From: Antribacter soli
GTDB lineage: Bacteria > Actinomycetota > Actinomycetes > Actinomycetales > Cellulomonadaceae
DNA length: 64,000 nucleotides
NCBI RefSeq assembly: GCF_021568775.1
Contig: NZ_JAKGSG010000018.1
Span: forward strand, 27,841-91,840
Reading direction: 5' to 3'
This document shows positions 30,193-42,432 of this stretch, one piece after another. A program made the translations under genes and the position numbers. The notes below the pieces were generated by a model, which did no database searches, was not told the origin of the DNA, and saw only the letters and a program-made list of their open reading frames with translations. The stretch's first letter is position 1; each line of letters starts with the position of its first letter.

Positions 30193-30251
30193 GGCCGTCC
30201 GTCGCACACGCCGCCGGAGTGCACCACCCGTGCGCCTAGCGGCGGACGGCC
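30193..30251. terminator. hairpin between convergent DUF3117 and methyltransferase genes
   Basis: GGCCGTCCGTCGC (30193-30205) pairs with GCGGCGGACGGCC (30239-30251), with one mismatch and a 33-nt loop. The right arm overlaps the last codons of the methyltransferase gene, so it could end transcription from both sides. Confidence 0.5.
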
Positions 30252-31003
30252 AGCAACAGCCCGTCCCCGCTGGGGAGCAGGGCAGGAAGTACCCGCTCGT
30301 CGCCGCGCAGGGAGCGGCCCACCTCGCGCACGATCGTCGTGAGCTCGTCCCGGCGCGCCGGGTCCGCCACACGGTCCCGGTGCAGCGCACCGTCGACGGC
30401 GAGCACACCACCCGGCCGCAGGAGTCGCAGCGCCTCCTCCACGTGCTCCGGGTACCTGTGCAGGTCCGCGGCGACCAGCACGAGGTCGTACGCCCCGTCC
30501 GTGAGCCGCGGCAGCACCTCGCTCGCACGGCCCGGGATGATCCGCGTGCGGGCCGGCCGGATCCCGGCCTCGGCGAACGCCGCCCGCGCCGCCCGCTGGT
30601 GCTCCACCTCCACGTCGATGGTCGTGAGCTGGCCGTCCTCCGGCATGCCGCGCAAGAGCCACAGCGCCGCGACTCCCGTGCCCGTGCCGACCTCCACGAC
30701 GGCCTTCGCCCGCAGGGCGGCGGCCATCACCCGCAGCACCGCGCCCGCGCCCGGGAGCACGGCGGGGCAGCCCAGCTCGGCCGCGCGCTCGCGGGCGCGC
30801 AGCAGCACGTCGTCCTCCGGGACGAAGGACTCGCTGTAGACCCAGCCCGCGGCCTTGCTGGGCAGAGAGCCGGGCGAGGTCTCGACGTCCGTGGTGATGA
30901 GGGACCTCCGGGTAGCACCGATGTTCGCAGTCAGAATCTTCTTGGCTTCCGCCGACCCTGGTTCGCCTGGACCCTCGCGGGAGGCACTCGTCAGGGTCGT
31001 CAT
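30236..31003 (-). CDS. SAM-dependent O-methyltransferase (catechol/caffeoyl-CoA type)
   Basis: About 255 residues. Class I methyltransferase with [19 protein letters not shown] (motif I), [18 protein letters not shown] (SAM acidic loop), [14 protein letters not shown] and [17 protein letters not shown]. It is the homologue of mycobacterial Rv1220c, likewise divergent from sigE. The family domain starts near SESFVPEDD. The 40-odd residues before it include [15 protein letters not shown], which is encoded by repeat R1. ATG at 31003 or GTG at 31012 lie between the two R1 copies, and I see no good internal start downstream of the repeat. Start uncertain; function family strong, substrate unknown. 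Confidence 0.85.
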   Translation of the reverse strand: MTTLTSASREGPGEPGSAEAKKILTANIGATRRSLITTDVETSPGSLPSKAAGWVYSESFVPEDDVLLRARERAAELGCPAVLPGAGAVLRVMAAALRAKAVVEVGTGTGVAALWLLRGMPEDGQLTTIDVEVEHQRAARAAFAEAGIRPARTRIIPGRASEVLPRLTDGAYDLVLVAADLHRYPEHVEEALRLLRPGGVLAVDGALHRDRVADPARRDELTTIVREVGRSLRGDERVLPALLPSGDGLLLAVRR

Positions 31004-31045
31004 GGCTTCCACCGACCTTGGTTCGCCTGGACCCTCGCGGGAGGC
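30944..31045 (+). repeat. dispersed repeat R1, locus b (two copies)
   Basis: Copies at 30944-30985 and 31004-31045, period 60 nt, each from GGCTTCC[GA]CCGACC to GCCTGGACCCTCGCGGGAGGC. They fill the divergent gap between the methyltransferase and sigE, and the first copy is inside the apparent methyltransferase reading frame. Confidence 0.85.
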
Positions 31046-31104
31046 GCGTCTCAGGCTACCGCCGGGCGGGAACGGCTGGAGCGCGCAACGCGTTGTGGGA
31101 GACG

Positions 31105-31728
31105 ATGGACACCATGAGCATCACCGAGAGGGCGGGCCGGACGGGCTCCGCACCCGTGCCGACCGAGCAGCCCGCGCCGACCGCGGGCAGCGACGCGATG
31201 CCCTGGGAGCCGCCGTCGTGGGAAGAGATCGTGCGTGAGCACTCCGCCCGCGTCTACCGGCTCGCCTATCGCCTGACCGGGAACCAGCAGGATGCCGAGG
31301 ACCTGACACAGGAGACGTTCATCCGCGTCTTCCGTTCGCTGTCGAGCTACACGCCCGGCACGTTCGAGGGCTGGCTGCACCGCATCACGACGAACCTCTT
31401 CCTGGACTCGACCCGCCGCAAGCGCCGCATCCGCATGGAGGCCCTGGGCGACGACGACGGCCACGTGGTCGACCCGGGCGACCTCGGCCGGCCGGAGCGC
31501 GGCTTCGAGCACGCGAACCTGGACCACGACGTGCAGCGGGCTCTGGACGCCCTGCGCCCCGAGTACCGGGCCGCCGTCGTCCTGTGCGACATCGAGGGCC
31601 TCAGCTACGAGGAGATCGCCGTCACGCTGGGCGTGAAGCTCGGCACGGTGCGCTCCCGCATCCACCGTGCCCGGGCCCAGCTCCGCGAGGCGTTGGAGCA
31701 CCGCGCCCCTCAGGGGAGCCACCGGTGA
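31105..31728 (+). CDS. sigE: ECF sigma factor, SigE type
   Basis: 207 residues. Region 2 ([30 protein letters not shown]) binds core polymerase and the -10; region 4 ([41 protein letters not shown]) binds the -35. The N-terminal extension is Pro/Thr-rich. The order sigE, anti-sigma, htrA, tatB equals the mycobacterial envelope-stress locus. Start: ATG at 31105; GGGAG is only 3 nt away, so ATG at 31114 is an alternative. The stop overlaps the anti-sigma GTG by 4 nt, giving coupled expression. Confidence 0.93.
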   Translation: MDTMSITERAGRTGSAPVPTEQPAPTAGSDAMPWEPPSWEEIVREHSARVYRLAYRLTGNQQDAEDLTQETFIRVFRSLSSYTPGTFEGWLHRITTNLFLDSTRRKRRIRMEALGDDDGHVVDPGDLGRPERGFEHANLDHDVQRALDALRPEYRAAVVLCDIEGLSYEEIAVTLGVKLGTVRSRIHRARAQLREALEHRAPQGSHR

Positions 31729-32713
31729 GCGGCGGGTCGCACCTCGGGTCGTGGCTCAGCGCGCTGGCCGACGGCCAGCTCGCCCCTGCGGAGACCGAGC
31801 GGGCCCTCTCCCACGTCGCCGTCTGCCTCGCGTGCGCCCGTGAGCTGGACGCCGCGCGCGCCGCCCGGCGCGCGCTCACCTCGGCGCGCGACGTCCAGCC
31901 CGATCCGGCGCTCGTCCAGCGGCTGATGGCCCTGCAGGCCAGCATCCCGCCCGCCGACTCCGACCCGCTGCGCAGCCCGCTGCGCCCGGGTCCCGCGTAC
32001 TCGGGGGCCTGGGCCCCGGCGTACGCGGGCGACGCCGACTACTCGGGCAACCTCGCCCGCCGCGCCCGCCGGGGTCGTGCCGCCCGCCTCGCGGCGTTCG
32101 GCGCGGGCGGCCTGGGCATGCTCGGTCTGACCCTGTTCGCGCTCGGCGACTCGCCGGTCGTCAGTCCCGACCTGTCGGCCCAGGCGTCGATGTCCCTCCT
32201 CGGCCGCGCGGGCCAGCACGAGGCGGCCCCGGGCGAGGACGTCCTGGCCCGCCTCGACGTCGGCGGCCAGGGCACGACGGCGGAGGCCCTCGCCTGGGTG
32301 GCCGAGAACGGCTGGGTGGCGCCCACCGGGCTGCCCGACGGGTTCCAGGTGAGCGCCCTGCGACTCCTCGGCGACGAGGGCCAGGTGCTCGAGATCGACC
32401 TGACCGGTCCGCACGGCACGGCCGTGGTGCGGCAGCAGGTCGGCCGGCTCCAGGCCGGGGTCACGGCGGGCGCGGGCACGACGGCGGCCGTCTCCGCGGT
32501 CCAGGTGCCCGGCCACGACGTGGTACTGCTCGCCCAGGACCCGGCCCACGTGGCCTGGCAGGCGGACGATGTCGTGGTCGACGTGGTGGCGGAGGTTCCG
32601 GACGACGTGCTGGCCGACCTCGTAGCAGCGTTCCCCGGGCGCGGCTACGATGCCGGGGTCCTGCCTCGCATCGCCCGCGGGTGGACCAACGTCACAGGAG
32701 CCATCGCCAGTCC

Positions 32714-32717
<4 letters not shown>
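31725..32717 (+). CDS. rseA: anti-sigma factor (zinc-binding, RseA-like) with large C-terminal domain
   Basis: 330 residues. The N-terminal ZAS domain carries HVAVCLAC (H30, C34, C37; HxxxCxxC), which holds the sigma factor. A membrane segment lies near residues 124-142 ([19 protein letters not shown]). The extracellular part of about 185 residues ([21 protein letters not shown]..., [13 protein letters not shown]) is a MucB/RseB-like sensor. That makes it larger than the short mycobacterial RseA. Probably releases SigE on envelope stress. Coupled by GTGA to sigE and by ATGA to htrA. Confidence 0.88.
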
Positions 32718-34165
<1,448 letters not shown>

Positions 34166-34210
34166 GCGCCGCGATCCCTTCGTCCTCAGCCCCTTCGCCG
34201 GCTGCGGAAC

Positions 34211-34244
34211 GTCTGCCGGGTCCGGCCGTCCGGACCCGGCAGAC
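34211..34244 (+). terminator. terminator after htrA
   Basis: GTCTGCCGGGTCCG (34211-34224) and CGGACCCGGCAGAC (34231-34244) form a perfect 14-bp stem with a 6-nt loop, 46 nt after the htrA stop. It closes the sigE-rseA-htrA operon. tatB then starts from its own promoter. Confidence 0.8.
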
Positions 34245-34286
34245 ACCGCGCACCCGGCGGAGTGGCGGGCCGAGTAGGCTCTCACC

Positions 34287-34688
34287 GTGCTAGGAATCAA
34301 CGGCGGCGAGCTGGTCGTGATCCTCGTGATCGCGGTCCTCGTGATCGGCCCCGAGCGGCTGCCACAGTACGCGGAGCAGCTCGCCCGCGGCGTGCGCCGG
34401 GTCAAGGCCCTCCTGCAGGACGCCAAGACACGCGTCGACGAGGAGCTCGGTCCCGAGTTCACGGACGTCGACTGGAGCAAGCTGGACCCGCGCCAGTACG
34501 ACCCGCGGCGCATCGTCCGGGACGCGCTCCTGGACGACACGCCGCTCTCGTCCGCACCGTCGTACCGGACCGGCCTCACGCGTGCGGCGGCCGCTGCAGG
34601 GGCGAGCGTCCCGGGCGGTGCGCAGGCCGCAGGAGCCGACCGGCCGACGTCGGGCAGCCCGGCTCCGTTCGACGACGAAGCGACCTAG
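34287..34688 (+). CDS. tatB: twin-arginine translocase subunit TatB
   Basis: 133 residues. One N-terminal membrane helix (GGELVVILVIAVLVIGPERLPQ), the conserved Gly-Pro hinge, then an amphipathic helix (AEQLARGVRRVKALLQDAKT) and an unstructured tail. Contains the TatB-typical DWSKLDPRQYDPRRIVRDAL. Works with TatC to recognise folded Tat substrates. Leaderless: TAGGCT (34275-34280), 6 nt, GTG. Its position after htrA matches the mycobacterial locus. Confidence 0.93.
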   Translation: MLGINGGELVVILVIAVLVIGPERLPQYAEQLARGVRRVKALLQDAKTRVDEELGPEFTDVDWSKLDPRQYDPRRIVRDALLDDTPLSSAPSYRTGLTRAAAAAGASVPGGAQAAGADRPTSGSPAPFDDEAT

Positions 34689-36448
<1,760 letters not shown>

Positions 36449-36462
36449 AAGTCAGCCGGCGC

Positions 36463-36590
36463 GCCGCGGGAGGCGTGCGGCGGGTCTTCTTGGCTTCCGC
36501 CGTCCTTGTTCGCCTGGACCCTCGCGGGAGGCGTGCGGCGGGTCTTCTTGGCTTCCGCCGTCCTTGTTCGCCTGGACCCTCGCGGGAGGC
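36463..36590 (+). repeat. dispersed repeat R1, locus c (two copies plus remnant)
   Basis: Full copies at 36492-36532 and 36550-36590, period 58 nt, identical over the unit (GGCTTCCGCCGTCCTTGTTC...GGGAGGCGTGCGGCGGGTCTTCTT). A truncated copy (GCGGGAGGCGTGCGGCGGGTCTTC, split as 36467-36490) precedes them. It lies in the gap between the 2H phosphoesterase and YihY genes, just before the YihY promoter. Confidence 0.88.
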
Positions 36591-36626
36591 GTGCGGCGGG
36601 CGGCGGGCAACCCTAGGGTCGGGTGC

Positions 36627-37499
36627 GTGAGCCGACTCGTCGACCGTGCGAAGGACCTCTGGGAGCGTTGGCAGGCGTCGCGGCCTGGCCGCGCGCTGGA
36701 GCGGTACAACGACCGCAACGGGTCGCTGCTGTGCGGCGGCATGGCCTACGCGGCCCTGTTCTCCCTGTTCGCCGCGCTGGCCATCGGGTACACCGTCTTC
36801 ATGCGGGTCCTGGGCGGGAACCCGGTGCTGCGCGACGCGGCGCTGGAGCAGGTGGACACCTGGGTCCCGGGCCTGATCGACACGGGAGACGGGGGAGCGC
36901 TGAGGCCCGCGGACCTCATGGTGTCGACCGCGCTGAGCGTGACGTCCGTGGTCGCGGCGTTCGTCCTGGTGTTCTCCGCCACCGGCTTCATGGGGGCGCT
37001 GCGCACGTCGGTGCGGGCGATGTCGGACCTCGAGGACGACGGTCCCAACATCGTGCTCACGCGGCTGATCCAGCTCGGCGGCTTCCTGCTGCTCGGCCTT
37101 GCAGTGCTCATCGCCGCCGGCGTCAGCGTGGCCGTGTCGAGCCTCACGCCGCGGCTGCTCGAGCTCGCGGGGCTGGACGGGGCCGGGTCGACGGCAGCCC
37201 TACGGGTGGTGGGCCTGCTGCTCGGCGTCGTGCTCGACACCGCGGTGGTGGTGGCCGTCGTCCGCGTGGTGAGCGGCGTCAGCCCGCCGCGCCGGGACCT
37301 GCTGCTCGGGTCGCTCGCCGTCGCGGTGGTGGCCGGCGCGCTGCGCTACCTCGGGACGGCCGTGATGGTGGCCGGCGTGTCGCGCAACGCGCTGCTCGGC
37401 TCGTTCGTCGTGGTCGTGACCCTGCTCGTGCTGGTCAACTTCCTGGCGCGGGTGCTGCTGCTGGCCTGCGCGTGGATGGCGGAGCATGAGCCGAGGTAG
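36627..37499 (+). CDS. YihY/BrkB-family integral membrane protein
   Basis: 290 residues. Soluble start (WERWQASRPGRALERYNDRNG), then six predicted membrane segments, with the family pattern GMAYAALFSLFAALAIGY, SATGFMGALRTS and LVLVNFLARVLLLACAW. Role unknown; the old ribonuclease BN label is not supported. Leaderless: TAGGGT (36614-36619), 7 nt, GTG. The TAG stop lies inside the left arm of the following hairpin. trpS and a YihY gene are also neighbours in mycobacteria. Confidence 0.9.
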   Translation: MSRLVDRAKDLWERWQASRPGRALERYNDRNGSLLCGGMAYAALFSLFAALAIGYTVFMRVLGGNPVLRDAALEQVDTWVPGLIDTGDGGALRPADLMVSTALSVTSVVAAFVLVFSATGFMGALRTSVRAMSDLEDDGPNIVLTRLIQLGGFLLLGLAVLIAAGVSVAVSSLTPRLLELAGLDGAGSTAALRVVGLLLGVVLDTAVVVAVVRVVSGVSPPRRDLLLGSLAVAVVAGALRYLGTAVMVAGVSRNALLGSFVVVVTLLVLVNFLARVLLLACAWMAEHEPR

Positions 37500-37529
37500 T
37501 CGCTCCGTCCGACGGAGCAACTACCTCGG
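37491..37529. terminator. bidirectional terminator between YihY gene and sdhB
   Basis: CCGAGGTAGTCGCTCCGTC (37491-37509) pairs with GACGGAGCAACTACCTCGG (37511-37529), 18 of 19 bases. The left arm repeats the word seen at 24613. It includes the TAG stop of the YihY gene and ends 13 nt from the sdhB stop. Confidence 0.75.
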
Positions 37530-37541
37530 CGTAGGGGAACG

Positions 37542-38315
37542 TCAGAACGCGCGGGTGATCATCGCGCGCTTGACCTCCTGGATCGCCTTCGTGACCTCGA
37601 TGCCGCGGGGGCAGGCCTCGGTGCAGTTGAAGGTCGTGCGGCAGCGCCACACGCCCTCCTTGTCGTTGAGGATCTCCAGGCGCTGCTGGGCCCCCTCGTC
37701 ACGGCTGTCGAAGATGAACCGGTGCGCGTTGACGATCGCCGCCGGGCCGAAGTACTGCCCGTCTGTCCAGAACACCGGGCAGGACGACGTGCACGCGGCG
37801 CACAGGATGCACTTGGTGGTGTCGTCGAAGCGGGCGCGGTCCTCGGCGGACTGGATGCGCTCCTTCGTGGGCTCGTTCCCCGTGGTGATGAGGAACGGCA
37901 TGATCTCGCGGTAGGAGGCGAAGAACGGCTCCATGTCGACCACGAGGTCCTTCACGACGGGCAGGCCCTTGATGGGCTCCACGACGATCGGCTTGTCGGG
38001 GTTGACGTCCTTGAGCAGCGTCTTGCAGGCCAGGCGGTTGCGGCCGTTGATGCGCACGGCGTCGGAGCCGCACACGCCGTGGGCGCAGGACCGGCGGAAG
38101 GTCAGCGAGCCGTCGTGCTCCCACTTGATCTTGTGCAGGGCGTCGAGCACGCGGTCGGTGCCGTGGGCGGTGATGGTGTACTCGTCCCAGTACGACTCCT
38201 CGCCGTGGGTCGACTCCGGGTTGAACCGGCGCACGCGGAGGGTCACCTCGAACGAGGGGACGACCCCGACGGCGGCGCCTGCCTCGGTCGCCGTGTTCTC
38301 CAGGGTTGCAGTCAT
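37542..38315 (-). CDS. sdhB: succinate dehydrogenase iron-sulfur subunit
   Basis: 257 residues. [2Fe-2S] ligands C77, C82 and C97, with Asp85 in the usual third-Cys place (CAHGVCGSD). [4Fe-4S]/[3Fe-4S] ligands are in CILCAACTSSCP (169-180) and CRTTFNCTEACP (225-236). Passes electrons from SdhA to the membrane quinone site. Its ATG overlaps the sdhA stop by one base (TGATG). Last gene of sdhCDAB. Confidence 0.97.
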   Translation of the reverse strand: MTATLENTATEAGAAVGVVPSFEVTLRVRRFNPESTHGEESYWDEYTITAHGTDRVLDALHKIKWEHDGSLTFRRSCAHGVCGSDAVRINGRNRLACKTLLKDVNPDKPIVVEPIKGLPVVKDLVVDMEPFFASYREIMPFLITTGNEPTKERIQSAEDRARFDDTTKCILCAACTSSCPVFWTDGQYFGPAAIVNAHRFIFDSRDEGAQQRLEILNDKEGVWRCRTTFNCTEACPRGIEVTKAIQEVKRAMITRAF

Positions 38316-40147
38316 CAGTACTTACGCTCCATCGGCTCGTACCGGGTCATGGTGACGGGCTTGGAGCCCAGGACGACCTTGTAGCCGTCGAACTCCTCGA
38401 CGTGGTCGAAGTAGCCCTCGACGTGGCCCTCGGCCTGGTCCGACGCGACGGTGGGGCGGCGGTAGGCCATGGTGTGCAGCATGTAGTGCTTGTCGTCGCG
38501 GTCCGGGAAGTCCTCGCGGTAGTGACCGCCGCGCGACTCCTTGCGGTTGATCGCCGCGACGACCGTGACCTCCGCGATGTCGAGCAGGAAGCCCAGCTCG
38601 ATCGCCTCGAGGAGGTCCGTGTTGAAGAGCCTGCCCTTGTCCTGGACGGACGCGTTCGAGTAGCGCTTGCGCAGCTCGCGGATGTCGGCCAGCGCCTCGT
38701 TCAGCGACTCGCCGGTCCGGAACACCTGGGCGTTGGCGTCCATGGTCTCCTGGAGCGCCTTGCGGATGTCGGCCACGCGCTCGCCGTCGGGGCGGTTGCG
38801 CATCTCGTCGAGCTGCGCGACGACGGCGGCGGCGGGGGTCTCCGGCAGGTCCTTGAACGTGGCGGTCTTCGCGTACGCGGCCGCCGAGCGCCCGGCGCGC
38901 TTGCCGAACACGTTGATGTCCAGGAGCGAGTTGGTGCCGAGGCGGTTGGAGCCGTGCACGGACACGCAGGCGACCTCGCCGGCGGCGTAGAGGCCCTTGA
39001 CGACGTTGCGGCCGTCGCGGAGCACCTCGCCCTCGATGTTGGTGGGGACGCCACCCATCGCGTAGTGCGCGGTCGGGTACACGGGCACCGGCTCGGTGTA
39101 GGGCTCGACGCCCAGGTAGGTCCGGGCGAACTCCGTGATGTCCGGGAGCTTGGCGTCGATGTGCGCCGGCTCGAGGTGCGTCAGGTCGAGCAGCACGTAG
39201 TCCTTGTTCGGGCCGGCGCCGCGGCCCTCGCGCACCTCGTTGGCCATGGAGCGGGCGACGATGTCGCGCGGCGCCAGGTCCTTGATGGTGGGGGCGTAGC
39301 GCTCCATGAAGCGCTCGCCTTCCGCGTTGCGCAGGATGCCGCCCTCGCCACGGGCGGCCTCCGACAGGAGGATGCCCAGGCCCGCGAGGCCTGTCGGGTG
39401 GAACTGGAAGAACTCCATGTCCTCCAGAGGCAGGCCGCGGCGGTAGGCCAGGGCCATGCCGTCGCCCGTCAGCGTGTGCGCGTTCGACGTGGTCTTGAAG
39501 ATCTTGCCGGCGCCGCCCGTGGCGAACACGATCGACTTGGCCTGGAACACGTGGATCTCGCCGGTGGCGAGGTCGTAGGCCACGACGCCGGTCGCGTTGA
39601 CCTCGGCGCCGTCCTCGATCTCCTCGGTGGTGAGGTCGTGGTCCACGATCAGGTCGAGCACGTAGAACTCGTTGAAGAACTCCACGTCCTGCTTCACGCA
39701 GTTCTGGTAGAGCGTCTGCAGGATCATGTGGCCCGTGCGGTCCGCGGCGTAGCACGCGCGGCGCACGGCGGCCTCGCCGTGGTTGCGCGTGTGGCCGCCG
39801 AACCGGCGCTGGTCGATCCGGCCCTCAGGCGTGCGGTTGAACGGAAGGCCCATGCGCTCGAGGTCGAAGACGGCCTCGATCGCCTCCTTCGCCATGACCT
39901 CGGCGGCGTCCTGGTCGACCAGGTAGTCGCCGCCCTTGATCGTGTCGAACGTGTGCCACTCCCAGTTGTCCTCCTCGACGTTCGCGAGGGCGGCGCACAT
40001 GCCGCCCTGGGCGGCGCCGGTGTGGGAGCGGGTCGGGTAGAGCTTGGAGATCACCGCGGTGCGGGCCTCCTTGGACGACTCGAGGGCGGCGCGCATCCCG
40101 GCGCCGCCGGCGCCGACGATCACGACGTCGTACTGATGGGTCTGCAT
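38315..40147 (-). CDS. sdhA: succinate dehydrogenase flavoprotein subunit
   Basis: 610 residues. FAD dinucleotide fold at [15 protein letters not shown], covalent-FAD His42 in [11 protein letters not shown], active-site segments [19 protein letters not shown] and [11 protein letters not shown]. Oxidises succinate to fumarate on the cytoplasmic face. 58 nt separate it from sdhD. SD AGGAGG-like (CAGGAGGCATCGAG) precedes the ATG on the minus strand. Confidence 0.97.
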   Translation of the reverse strand: MQTHQYDVVIVGAGGAGMRAALESSKEARTAVISKLYPTRSHTGAAQGGMCAALANVEEDNWEWHTFDTIKGGDYLVDQDAAEVMAKEAIEAVFDLERMGLPFNRTPEGRIDQRRFGGHTRNHGEAAVRRACYAADRTGHMILQTLYQNCVKQDVEFFNEFYVLDLIVDHDLTTEEIEDGAEVNATGVVAYDLATGEIHVFQAKSIVFATGGAGKIFKTTSNAHTLTGDGMALAYRRGLPLEDMEFFQFHPTGLAGLGILLSEAARGEGGILRNAEGERFMERYAPTIKDLAPRDIVARSMANEVREGRGAGPNKDYVLLDLTHLEPAHIDAKLPDITEFARTYLGVEPYTEPVPVYPTAHYAMGGVPTNIEGEVLRDGRNVVKGLYAAGEVACVSVHGSNRLGTNSLLDINVFGKRAGRSAAAYAKTATFKDLPETPAAAVVAQLDEMRNRPDGERVADIRKALQETMDANAQVFRTGESLNEALADIRELRKRYSNASVQDKGRLFNTDLLEAIELGFLLDIAEVTVVAAINRKESRGGHYREDFPDRDDKHYMLHTMAYRRPTVASDQAEGHVEGYFDHVEEFDGYKVVLGSKPVTMTRYEPMERKY

Positions 40148-40205
40148 CGGGCTCGATGCCTCCTGCTGGAGAGATTCGGGTGGTGGGGCTGCGGGTGGAG
40201 CGCGA

Positions 40206-40670
40206 TCAGGCCGTGCAGAACGAGGCGAGGAGCTCCTCGGGAGCGTTCGGCGGGCACGGGTCGAACGTGAAGATCACGAGGGTGCCGACGACCACCACGA
40301 CGACGAAGGCCGTGTACAGCAGGCTCTTCAGGACGCCGCGGGTGAGGTCCCGCTGGGCGTAGTCGTTGATGATCGTGCGCACGCCGTTGGTGCCGTGGAT
40401 CATGGCGAGCCAGAGCATGAGCAGGTCCCACACCCCCCACAGCGGGTTGGCCCACTTGCCGGCGACGAAGGCGAAGTCGATCGCGTGCACACCCTCGCCC
40501 ACCATGAGGTTGACGAAGAGGTGACCGAAGATCAGCACCACGAGCACGACGCCCGAGGCCCGCATGAAGATCCAGCTGTAGAGCTCGTAGTTGCCGCGCG
40601 TCGTCTTGCGGCGGACGTACGGCGAGCGGGGGGAGTCGACCTTCGCCACCGCGGCGGTCCCGTAGGCCAT
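40206..40670 (-). CDS. sdhD: succinate dehydrogenase membrane anchor subunit
   Basis: 154 residues, three predicted helices ([48 protein letters not shown]). His in IFGHLF and in MIHGTNG are candidates for haem and quinone sites. ATG overlaps the sdhC stop by one base. C-terminal extension contains two Cys ([16 protein letters not shown]). Confidence 0.92.
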   Translation of the reverse strand: MAYGTAAVAKVDSPRSPYVRRKTTRGNYELYSWIFMRASGVVLVVLIFGHLFVNLMVGEGVHAIDFAFVAGKWANPLWGVWDLLMLWLAMIHGTNGVRTIINDYAQRDLTRGVLKSLLYTAFVVVVVVGTLVIFTFDPCPPNAPEELLASFCTA

Positions 40671-41053
40671 CAGTGCCCACCTCCGAAGACGTTCATGAGG
40701 TGACGAGGCAGGAAGCCCGCCATCGTCACGAAGAAGAGACCCACGACGACCCAGAGCATCGTGCGCTGGTACTTCGGGCCCTTGGCCCAGAAGTCGACCA
40801 GGATGACGCGGATGCCGTTGAACGCGTGGAACACGATCGCGGCCACGAGGCCGGCCTCGCCGAGACCCATGATCGGGGTTTGGTACGTGCCGATGACGGC
40901 GTTGTACGCCTCGGGCGACACACGCACCAGTGCGGTGTCGAGAACGTGCACGAGCAAGAAGAAGAAGATCAGCACGCCGGTCACGCGGTGCGCGACCCAC
41001 GACCACATGCCTTCACGGCCGCGGTACAGCGTGCCTGCTGGTGCTGTGGGCAC
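40670..41053 (-). CDS. sdhC: succinate dehydrogenase cytochrome b556 subunit
   Basis: 127 residues, three helices. WSWVAHRVTGVLIFFFLLVHVLDTAL carries the family's Arg and the haem His; VFHAFNGIRVILVD follows. Start: GTG at 41053 with GGAGG 8 nt upstream on the minus strand; longer frames upstream look non-coding. First gene of sdhCDAB and divergent from manC, with a CRP/GlxR-like site between. Confidence 0.92.
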   Translation of the reverse strand: MPTAPAGTLYRGREGMWSWVAHRVTGVLIFFFLLVHVLDTALVRVSPEAYNAVIGTYQTPIMGLGEAGLVAAIVFHAFNGIRVILVDFWAKGPKYQRTMLWVVVGLFFVTMAGFLPRHLMNVFGGGH

Positions 41054-41159
41054 TGTCAGAGCCTCCAATGGCTTAACTCGGCTGGCGTTCCAACTGTAAT
41101 GACATCGGGTCCTCTTCCTGGGCCCGCATGTGCGGTTCCTGGGAATTACACGTCGCATT

Positions 41160-41175
41160 TGTGACCGATCCCACA
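41160..41175. promoter_or_regulatory. CRP/GlxR-like site between sdhC and manC
   Basis: TGTGACCGATCCCACA matches TGTGA-N6-TCACA at 9 of 10 positions. It lies 107 nt upstream of the sdhC start and 45 nt before the manC start, near the probable -35 region of manC. sdhCAB is a GlxR target in Corynebacterium. Confidence 0.45.
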
Positions 41176-41219
41176 GGGTAGATGTCGGGCCCGATACGAC
41201 CGTCACTATGCTGGCCCGC

Positions 41220-42353
41220 ATGAGCATCCCATCCCAGCCGGAGTCACCCGTAGAGGGCTTCTACGCCGTGATCCCGGCAGGAGGTGCGGGCACCCGGCTG
41301 TGGCCGGTCTCCCGCAGCGGGTCACCCAAGTTCCTGCACGACCTCACCGGCTCCGGCCGGACGCTGCTCCAGGCGACGGTAGACCGCCTGCGCCCGCTCG
41401 CCGGTCCTTCGGGCGTGGTCCTCGTGACGGGCGAGCACCACGTGGCGGCAGCCCGGACGCAGGTGCCCGAGCTCGCCGACGACGCCGTGCTCGCCGAGCC
41501 GTCGCCGCGCGACTCCATGGCCGCGGTCGGCCTGGCCGCGGCGGTCCTCGAGCACCGGCACGGCGACGTGGTGATCGGATCGTTCGCGGCCGACCAGGTG
41601 CTGTCCGGCCAGGCGGCGTTCGAGCAGGCGGTGCGTGAGGGCGTCGCCGCCGCCCGCGCCGGCTACGTCGTGACGATCGGCATCGCGGCATCGCGGCCGT
41701 CCACCGCCTTCGGCTATGTCCGCAGCGGGGTGTCCCTCGGGGTGGAGGGTGCGCCGACGGCGCTGCACGCCCGCGGATTCACGGAGAAGCCCGACGCGGA
41801 GACCGCCCGCGGGTACCTCGCCTCGGGCGAGTACCGGTGGAACGCCGGCATGTTCATCGCGCGCACGTCGGTGCTGCTGGGGCACCTGGCGGAGCAGCGG
41901 CCCGAGCTGCACGACGGCCTGCGCGTGATCGCTGCCGCGTGGGACACCGACGACCGCGAGAAGGTCGTCGCCGACGTCTGGCCGCACCTCGAGCGCATCG
42001 CGATCGACCACGCGGTCGCCGAGCCCGTCGCGGCCCTCGGCGGCGTGGCCGTCGTGCCCGGCACGTTCGGCTGGGACGACGTGGGCGACTTCAACTCCCT
42101 CGCCGCGCTCCTGCCGTCCGTCGACGACGCGGGCTCCAAGGTGCTGGGCGACGCCGGGGACGTGGTCCGGATCGACAGCGCAGGCTCGGTCGTGGTGCCG
42201 GCGTCGGGCCGCCTGGTGACGGTGCTCGGCCTGGACGACGTCGTCGTCGTCGACACTCCCGACGCGCTCCTCGTGACCACCCGGGCCCGGGCGCAGCAGG
42301 TCAAGGCCGTGGTGGACGTCGTCCGGGCGCGTGGCCTGGACGAGCTGCTCTGA
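41220..42353 (+). CDS. manC: mannose-1-phosphate guanylyltransferase
   Basis: 377 residues. Nucleotidyltransferase with VIPAGGAGTRLWPVSRSGSPK at the N-terminus (GTP-binding loop), FTEKPD and WNAGMF (sugar-phosphate site), and a C-terminal beta-helix part (DDVGDFNSLAALLP). Makes GDP-mannose for glycans or lipomannans; no second isomerase domain. Start: ATG at 41220, 7 nt after TATGCT (41207-41212), probably leaderless; an in-frame ATG at 41208 overlaps that box. Confidence 0.92.
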   Translation: MSIPSQPESPVEGFYAVIPAGGAGTRLWPVSRSGSPKFLHDLTGSGRTLLQATVDRLRPLAGPSGVVLVTGEHHVAAARTQVPELADDAVLAEPSPRDSMAAVGLAAAVLEHRHGDVVIGSFAADQVLSGQAAFEQAVREGVAAARAGYVVTIGIAASRPSTAFGYVRSGVSLGVEGAPTALHARGFTEKPDAETARGYLASGEYRWNAGMFIARTSVLLGHLAEQRPELHDGLRVIAAAWDTDDREKVVADVWPHLERIAIDHAVAEPVAALGGVAVVPGTFGWDDVGDFNSLAALLPSVDDAGSKVLGDAGDVVRIDSAGSVVVPASGRLVTVLGLDDVVVVDTPDALLVTTRARAQQVKAVVDVVRARGLDELL

Positions 42354-42432
42354 TCGAGGACGTCCAGAAGCACGTCCCACGATGCGGGACGATGTGACGC
42401 AGGCCACCCGCGGTCGGAGTACCCTCGTCGGG

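Noticed and set aside
36463..36590. Tandem R1 copies considered as a CRISPR array
   Set aside because: Only two copies with near-identical, short spacers, and no cas genes; the spacing is part of a tandem repeat.
36627..37499. Ribonuclease BN label for the YihY protein
   Set aside because: That name came from an old mis-assignment; the sequence is an integral membrane protein without nuclease motifs.
42373..42391. Small CGTCCC/GGGACG hairpin after manC as terminator
   Set aside because: A six-base stem without U-run is not distinguishable from background in this GC-rich sequence, and it precedes the leaderless promoter of the next gene.
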